From contig JAEWIS010000023.1 of assembly GCA_023386955.1 (NCBI GenBank), forward strand, positions 558,001-622,000: a stretch of 64,000 nt of DNA, given 5' to 3'. Under the pieces are notes generated by a model. It was not told the DNA's origin. It saw only the letters and a program-made list of their open reading frames with translations, and made no database searches. Made by a program: the position numbers and the translations under genes. Each line of letters opens with the position of its first letter. Position 1 is the stretch's first letter. The DNA comes from Bacillota bacterium (GTDB lineage: Bacteria; Bacillota; Bacilli; Paenibacillales; NBRC-103111). Positions 62,201 through 64,000 of the stretch are shown piece by piece.

Positions 62201-63004
62201 TTAATTTTGGTCTTCCAGCACGAACTTTTCGATAACATGGCGTACGCCTTCGTCATTATTGCTCCGCGTCACATAGTCTGCCACCTGCTTTAATGAGTCA
62301 ACAGCATTTTCCATCGCCACACCCAACCCGGCTTGCTCCACCAGCTCATGATCGTTCCAGCTGTCGCCGATCCCGATGGTTTCCTCCTGCTTGATGCCGT
62401 AGTGCTCCGCCAAACGGGTCAACGCATGGCCCTTGGTTCCTTCCGGATGCATGATCTCCAGAAAGTGGGGTTTGGACTTGGTTATATGCGCCTTGTCGCC
62501 GACGGCCGCCTTCAGCTCCACCAGCACGCGGTCCAGAACCTCCGGTTCATCGATCATCAATAGCTTGGGGGCGGTTTTTTCGGCCAGCCGGTCGAAGTCA
62601 GGTTCGATTTCATACGCAATATTGTTCAGCTTGGCGTAGCCTTTCAACCGTTCATTTTCTTCCTTGGCCAACAAGGTATCGTTGTGATAAGCCTGAAGAT
62701 GAAGGCCGTTCTTCGCAGCGTACTCGAATACATAACGGACGACCTCGGGCGGAACGTTCCGCTCATAGATGACCGTTCCGTCGGAGGCATGCTTCACCAG
62801 GGCTCCCTGATAAGTAATCAGCGGCACCTCCAGCCCCAGCTTGGCGGCAATCTTGCGGGCGGAGGCGAACATCCGTCCTGTAGCAATGGTAAACACAGCG
62901 CCCCGCTCCATGGCGGCATAGATGGCGCTGCGGGTTCCTTCCGTAATATCCAATTGATCGTTCAATAAAGTATCATCTAAATCAACAGCAATCAGCTTGT
63001 ACAT
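62201..63004 (-). CDS. Cof-type HAD-IIB phosphatase (YidA-like)
   Basis: The 267-residue protein shows HAD motif I VDLDDTLLN (residues 7-15), motif II TIATGRMFAS (about 39-48), the Lys motif and motif IV IGDSWNDHELVEQAG near 217. The large IIB cap lies between motifs II and IV. Members dephosphorylate sugar phosphates, flavin mononucleotide or similar. AAGGAG precedes the ATG. Single gene; substrate open. Confidence 0.9.
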   Translation of the reverse strand: MYKLIAVDLDDTLLNDQLDITEGTRSAIYAAMERGAVFTIATGRMFASARKIAAKLGLEVPLITYQGALVKHASDGTVIYERNVPPEVVRYVFEYAAKNGLHLQAYHNDTLLAKEENERLKGYAKLNNIAYEIEPDFDRLAEKTAPKLLMIDEPEVLDRVLVELKAAVGDKAHITKSKPHFLEIMHPEGTKGHALTRLAEHYGIKQEETIGIGDSWNDHELVEQAGLGVAMENAVDSLKQVADYVTRSNNDEGVRHVIEKFVLEDQN

Positions 63005-63159
63005 GGGAAAACACTCCTTAGCAGGTTTCTCTGACTCTCTGGTCTACCGATTCATTATAACGTAAACACAACTGTTCGTCAGCCTGCGAACGCCTTCATT
63101 GGCTTCGTTGCCATTGTGGCATGGACTGGCGAACGTTTGCCATCCTTGGAGGTTACATC

Positions 63160-63939
63160 ATGCACAATGTCAAAACATCCATTCGGTTTTTGGGTACGGG
63201 GGATTCCATGGGAGTGCCTCGGGTCTATTGCAGCTGTGGGGTTTGCAGTGAGGCTCGGACCACCGGCCATAATAGAAGATTGCGTTCCTCTATTCTGTTG
63301 CGGAGAGGGCCAGAGGAGCTGTTGGTGGACTGCGGTCCCGATTGGCGGGGGCAGATGGAGGCACGTGGCCAGCGGATGGTAGGCAATGTTCTGATCACCC
63401 ATGCCCACTTCGATCATATCGGAGGACTTCCGGAGCTGGCGGATTTATGCCGGTGGACAGACGTGCAGCCTGACCTGTATGCACCGCAAGAGGTGTTGGC
63501 CATCATCAGACGCCAGTTCCCCTGGGTGGAGGGCAGGCTCCGTTTTGTGGAGGTGGAATCCGGGATGGAGATGTTAGGGTGGAGCGTTACTCCGTTTAGG
63601 GTCAACCACGGTAAAAACGGCTATTCCTATGCCTATCGGTTCCAGCAGGGGGATATCGCCTGGGTGTATTGTCCCGACTCCATAGCATTAGGAGAGGCCG
63701 AGAAGCGGCATATGCAGGAGTTGCAGCTGCTGATTCTGGGCACCAGCTTTTATAAGGAAGAAGCGGAGTTCCATACCCGGTCGGTTTACGATATGGAAGA
63801 GGCCTGCGAGCTGGTGGCAGAGCTGGCGCCGGAGGAAACCTGGTTCACCCATATGTCTCATGATATTGATTTGAACAACCTGCCGGAGCTGCCGGAGGGA
63901 ATCAGGCTTGCTTGGAGCGGCCTTGAGCTTTTCTTGTAG
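63160..63939 (+). CDS. PhnP-like metallo-beta-lactamase-fold hydrolase
   Basis: The 259-residue protein has the MBL motif THAHFDHIGGLPEL (about 79-92) and later metal ligands RVNHGKNGY and FTHMSHDI. A Cys group CSCGVC near residue 21 resembles the structural zinc site of PhnP-type cyclic phosphodiesterases. The genuine PhnP acts in phosphonate breakdown, but no phn genes are in view. ATG 63160 follows GGAGG. The last 61 bases of the window contain nothing recognisable. Confidence 0.85.
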   Translation: MHNVKTSIRFLGTGDSMGVPRVYCSCGVCSEARTTGHNRRLRSSILLRRGPEELLVDCGPDWRGQMEARGQRMVGNVLITHAHFDHIGGLPELADLCRWTDVQPDLYAPQEVLAIIRRQFPWVEGRLRFVEVESGMEMLGWSVTPFRVNHGKNGYSYAYRFQQGDIAWVYCPDSIALGEAEKRHMQELQLLILGTSFYKEEAEFHTRSVYDMEEACELVAELAPEETWFTHMSHDIDLNNLPELPEGIRLAWSGLELFL

Positions 63940-64000
63940 GAAAAGAGGCTGCGTCTTACGTAAAGTTGAACCGGAAGAGTCGGTCTGCAGGTGCGGTTGA

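Overview
The window looks like chromosomal DNA from a Gram-positive, endospore-forming Bacillales, most likely a Paenibacillus or close relative. This is inferred from strong GGAGG-type ribosome binding sites, frequent GTG/TTG starts, a T-box leader, a CcpA-type cre box, YesM/YesN, SdpR/SdpI, BmrC/BmrD, YheC/D and YpbS-like genes, and mid-50s GC. No rRNA, tRNA, insertion sequence, prophage or CRISPR array was seen. Most of the window is core or near-core genome.

Layout. 1-8.3 kb: end of a DJ-1/PfpI gene, a secreted hypothetical, a TetR-nitroreductase pair read leftward, then a rightward run of phosphatases, a GNAT enzyme and a short UvrA paralogue. 8.3-11.5 kb: a repeat-rich leader, a complete T-box and a second-type methionyl-tRNA synthetase, then two repeat arrays. 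11.5-17.5 kb: a Gfo/Idh/MocA oxidoreductase, an SdpR-SdpI immunity pair, a TPR protein, a two-component system and an NlpC/P60 hydrolase. 17.6-23 kb: a class V aminotransferase-fold enzyme and a nitrosative-stress module (Crp/Fnr regulator, His-rich ferredoxin, hybrid-cluster protein Hcp), then a small ferredoxin. 23-32.6 kb: MFS transporter, KapD-like exonuclease, glutamate racemase, a metallo-hydrolase, the heterodimeric exporter BmrC/BmrD, Tag and a sirtuin. 32.6-36.2 kb: an orphan PglX-like DNA methyltransferase that overlaps the sirtuin gene, then Ung. 36.2-42.8 kb: VanW, GNAT, SanA-like, an orphan ABC ATPase, Udk, AIM24, YpbS-like and MotA/MotB. 42.9-52.4 kb: a YesM/YesN-type system followed by an ATPase-lipoprotein adaptor-FtsX permease-ATPase export operon. 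52.4-64 kb: polar amino-acid ABC importer, YfcE-like phosphoesterase, DegV, alpha/beta hydrolase, PyrK-PyrD, YheC/D, M20 peptidase, a hypothetical, a Cof-type HAD phosphatase and a PhnP-like hydrolase.

The most unusual signal is not a gene. Four intergenic arrays share one geometry of 23-bp boxes: two forward boxes 50 bp apart, about 60 bp to the first reverse box, then reverse boxes again 50 bp apart (offsets 0, 50, 110, 160, and 210 in one case). A fifth array repeats an AT-rich palindrome every 51-52 bp. I know of no named family with this layout. Other points of interest are the sirtuin/PglX-like overlap, an operator placed at about -41.5 of the hcp operon promoter, the T-box-controlled MetRS2, and an ABC ATPase ending in an AbrB-like domain.
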